DNA of 45,389 bases from positions 1 to 45,389 of the forward strand of contig QFNI01000032.1 of the NCBI GenBank assembly GCA_003240775.1. Reading direction: 5' to 3'. Below the pieces are notes generated by a model. That model was not told the DNA's origin. It made no database searches and saw nothing but the letters and a program-made list of their open reading frames with translations. The number at the start of each line of letters is the position of its first letter. The first letter of the stretch is position 1. This DNA is from Mesorhizobium amorphae (GTDB taxonomy: Bacteria; Pseudomonadota; Alphaproteobacteria; Rhizobiales; Rhizobiaceae). Below are positions 43,072 to 45,389 of the stretch, piece by piece. The translations under genes and the position numbers were made by a program.

Positions 43072-44163
43072 ATGACCTCGGATGGCGCAACGGCCGGCGT
43101 GGGCCTCGCAACGCGCGCGGCCTACCGCCATGCGGGCACGCTCGGCCCCCTGCCGGCCGGCCATCCTCCCGTGCGAACGGGCCGCGTGGGTGTGCTGCTC
43201 GTCAATCTCGGCACGCCCGATGGCGTGGATACGCCATCCGTCCGGCGCTACCTGCGCGAGTTCCTGATGGACCCGCGCGTGATCGAGTTGCCGCGCCCCG
43301 TCTGGCTGCCGATCCTGTTCGGCGCGGTTCTCACCACGCGCCCCAAGAAGTCGGCCGCGAACTACGCCAAGATCTGGGACCGCGCGCGCGACGAGTCGCC
43401 GCTTCGCACCATCACCCGCGCCCAGGCCGAGAAGCTCGCCCGGGCGCTCTCCGACGAGAGCCGCGTTTCGGTGGAATGGGGCATGCGCTATGGCAATCCT
43501 TCCATCGCGTCCGCCGTCAAGGCGCTGAAGGACAAGGGCTGCGACCGCATCCTGTCCGTGCCGCTCTATCCGCAATATTCGGCGACCACCACCGCCACCG
43601 CCAACGACCAGCTCTTTCGCGCGCTGATGCGGATGCGCGACGCGCCGGCCGTGCGAACCCTGCCGCCCTATCACGACGAGCCCGTCTACATCGACGCGCT
43701 CGCCCGCTCGATCGAGAAGCATCTCGCCTCCCTCCCCTTCGAGCCCGAGCGCATCCTCGCTTCCTTCCACGGCATCCCGAAGGCCTATTTCCTTAAGGGC
43801 GACCCCTATCACTGCCACTGCCTCAAGACGGCTCGTCTCCTGCGCGAGCGGCTGGGGCTCGATGAGACCAGGCTGATGGCCACCTTCCAGTCGCGCTTCG
43901 GCGCCCAGGAATGGCTCCAGCCTTACACCGACAAGACGGTGGAACGCCTGGCCAAGGAGGGCGTGAAGCGCCTGGCCATCGTCAACCCCGGTTTCTCGGC
44001 CGACTGCATCGAGACGCTGGAAGAGATCGACGGCGAGAACCGCGAGATCTTCCTCCACGCCGGCGGCACGGACTTCTCGCACATCCCCTGCCTCAACGAT
44101 TCCGAGGAGGGCATGGACGTGATCGAGGCCCTGGTGCGGCGCGAGCTGATGGGCTGGGTGTAA
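43072..44163 (+). CDS. hemH: HemH, ferrochelatase
   Basis: Enzyme (363 aa) that inserts Fe2+ into protoporphyrin IX, the last step of heme synthesis. Signatures: VGVLLVNLGTPDG, REFLMDPRVIELPR, VPLYPQYSATTTA, the catalytic H233 in SFHGIPKAYFLKGDPYHCHC and the Glu in NPGFSADCIETLEEI. The two Cys in YHCHC are at the position often used for an Fe-S cluster or metal binding in some bacterial enzymes, which I note without claiming. The N-terminus has about 35 residues before the conserved core. ATG 43072 is the only sensible in-frame start. Confidence 0.95.
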   Translation: MTSDGATAGVGLATRAAYRHAGTLGPLPAGHPPVRTGRVGVLLVNLGTPDGVDTPSVRRYLREFLMDPRVIELPRPVWLPILFGAVLTTRPKKSAANYAKIWDRARDESPLRTITRAQAEKLARALSDESRVSVEWGMRYGNPSIASAVKALKDKGCDRILSVPLYPQYSATTTATANDQLFRALMRMRDAPAVRTLPPYHDEPVYIDALARSIEKHLASLPFEPERILASFHGIPKAYFLKGDPYHCHCLKTARLLRERLGLDETRLMATFQSRFGAQEWLQPYTDKTVERLAKEGVKRLAIVNPGFSADCIETLEEIDGENREIFLHAGGTDFSHIPCLNDSEEGMDVIEALVRRELMGWV

Positions 44164-44245
44164 GCCCTAGCCGATTGTTCCCGGCGCCTTTCCCCCTACA
44201 TGTTCCCTTGAGCGGCCCCCACCCCCGCTCGCCATGAGGGGCGCA

Positions 44246-45205
44246 ATGACGTTTTCTGCTTTTGACATCACCATCGTCGTCTTGGCGCTGTTGGTGATCC
44301 TGGTGCTGTTCGCGGGCATCAAGACCGTGCCGCAGGGCTTCAACTACACGGTGGAGCGCTTCGGCCGCTACACGCGCACGCTTTCGCCCGGCCTCAACAT
44401 CATCGTGCCCTTCATCGACCGCCTGGGTGCGCGCATGAACATGATGGAGCAGGTGCTCGACGTTCCCACCCAGGAGGTGATCACGCGCGATAACGCGATC
44501 GTCGCCGTCGACGGCGTGGCCTTCTACCAAGTGCTCAACGCCCCCCAGGCCGCCTACCAGGTCGCGGGCCTTCAGAACGCCATCCTCAACCTCACCATGA
44601 CCAACATTCGCACGGTGATGGGTTCGATGGACCTCGACGAGCTTCTTTCCAACCGCGACGTGATCAACGAACGCCTGTTGCGCGTGGTGGACGAAGCCGC
44701 CCACCCCTGGGGCATCAAGGTCACGCGCGTCGAGATCAAGGACATCAACCCGCCCGCCAACCTGGTCGACTCCATGGCCCGACAGATGATGGCCGAGCGC
44801 AACAAGCGCGCGCAAATCCTGGAAGCCGAAGGCCTGAAGCAGGCCCAGGTGCTGGAAGCCGAAGGCCGTCGCGAAGCCGCCTTCCGCGATGCCGAAGCGC
44901 GCGAACGTGCCGCCGAAGCCGAAGCCCGCGCGACGCAGGTCGTGTCGGAAGCCATTGCCAACGGCGACGTTCAGGCGATCAACTACTTCATCGCGCAGAA
45001 ATATACCGAAGCGATGACCAGGATCGGCTCCTCGCCCAATTCCAAGATCGTGCTGATGCCGTTCGAGGCCTCGTCGCTGATCGGCTCGCTGGGCGGCATC
45101 GGCGCCATCGCCAAGGAAGTGTTCGGCGACCAGCCGGCCACCACGGCGGTGCGGCCGGCGTCCTCTCGCCCGCCGCGCGTCGTCATTCCGCCGGAACAAG
45201 GCTGA
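44246..45205 (+). CDS. SPFH/Band 7 membrane protein (QmcA/stomatin-like)
   Basis: Protein of 319 aa with one N-terminal membrane helix (about 7-27), the Band 7 domain (about 28-190; VPQGFNYTVERFGRYTRTLSPGLN, VDGVAFYQVLN) and a coiled-coil with EAEGLKQAQVLEAEGRREAA repeats. It is the type that forms large ring-like assemblies in membranes with an NfeD partner. The partner gene follows 4 bases after the stop, supporting this. ATG 44246 is preferred to ATG 44234 because GAGGGG lies 6 bases upstream of it. Confidence 0.93.
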   Translation: MTFSAFDITIVVLALLVILVLFAGIKTVPQGFNYTVERFGRYTRTLSPGLNIIVPFIDRLGARMNMMEQVLDVPTQEVITRDNAIVAVDGVAFYQVLNAPQAAYQVAGLQNAILNLTMTNIRTVMGSMDLDELLSNRDVINERLLRVVDEAAHPWGIKVTRVEIKDINPPANLVDSMARQMMAERNKRAQILEAEGLKQAQVLEAEGRREAAFRDAEARERAAEAEARATQVVSEAIANGDVQAINYFIAQKYTEAMTRIGSSPNSKIVLMPFEASSLIGSLGGIGAIAKEVFGDQPATTAVRPASSRPPRVVIPPEQG

Positions 45206-45209
45206 CATC

Positions 45210-45389
45210 GTGATCGGCGCCATGGTCGCGGAACTCGGCCCCTGGTTCTGGGTGCTGCTCGGCCTCGTGCTCCTGGCGGCCGAAATCCTGGCGCCGGGTG
45301 TTTTCCTGCTGTGGATCGGGATTGCGGCGCTGCTGGTCGGCGCATTGTCCTTGCAACTGTGGGAAGCCGCCTTCTGGACCTGGCACGTT
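45210..45389 (+). CDS. NfeD-like membrane protein (partial)
   Basis: The first 60 codons of a gene that runs off the window. The start is GTG 45210 or ATG 45222. The sequence has two hydrophobic helices (WFWVLLGLVLLAAEILAP and FLLWIGIAALLVGALSL) with the intervening turn GVFLLWIG; this is the membrane part of short NfeD proteins (YbbK type), which pair with SPFH proteins. It starts 4 bases after the SPFH stop. The C-terminal OB-fold would lie outside the window. Confidence 0.85.
   Translation, partial: MIGAMVAELGPWFWVLLGLVLLAAEILAPGVFLLWIGIAALLVGALSLQLWEAAFWTWHV

Noticed and set aside
42881..43075. 64-codon frame upstream of hemH
   Set aside because: No family or ribosome binding site; it crosses the perfect hairpin and low-complexity repeat. 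Only its last six codons were kept, as a possible uORF.

Overview
The window is GC-rich, gene-dense chromosomal DNA from an alphaproteobacterium, most likely of the Hyphomicrobiales (Rhizobiales). This rests on gene content: a CtrA/SciP/ChpT cell-cycle set beside an EipA (DUF1134) gene, an Omp10-like lipoprotein, homospermidine synthase, and intergenic repeats of types common in rhizobial genomes. No genus can be named from the sequence.

Layout. 168-8121 (minus) is a complete high-affinity potassium uptake operon, kdpFABC followed by kdpDE, preceded by an extra 28-codon membrane-peptide ORF. 8122-11433 is a less GC-rich accessory patch: about 0.7 kb without a recognisable gene, a tandem SUKH (SMI1/KNR4) protein with a membrane hairpin between its two domains, a small membrane protein, and an intergenic region with a perfect inverted repeat, ending at an elongator tRNA-Met. 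11749-14053 holds a Gfo/Idh/MocA oxidoreductase and mnmA. 14203-18904 is the cell-cycle/envelope cluster: sciP, a repeat-filled spacer, a FliJ-like coiled-coil gene, ctrA, a single-domain response regulator, chpT and eipA. 18981-31862 is housekeeping and accessory metabolism: membrane-anchored coiled coil, SPOUT methyltransferase, HugZ-like protein, two GNAT proteins, glutathionyl-hydroquinone reductase, Nudix, metallophosphoesterase, CDF metal efflux, aminotransferase, DUF533 protein, trhO, a muramidase and eda. 31938-45389 carries a DUF882 envelope peptidase, an NtrC-type regulator, an M3 peptidase, pabB, homospermidine synthase, an Omp10-like lipoprotein, a periplasmic 5'-nucleotidase with a LysM domain, hemH, an SPFH protein and the start of an NfeD-like gene.

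The strongest unexpected signal is at 28401-28507 on the minus strand, between the convergent aminotransferase and DUF533 genes. It reads as a complete small-RNA gene: a perfect CtrA-type box (TTAA-N7-TTAA), a 17-nt spacer to an AATAAA -10 element, a short hairpin whose loop is CCCUCCUCCC (containing the anti-Shine-Dalgarno motif CCUCCUCCC known from alphaproteobacterial CcsR/cuckoo-type sRNAs), and a Rho-independent terminator. With ctrA itself 12 kb away, this suggests a cell-cycle-timed sRNA that targets ribosome binding sites.
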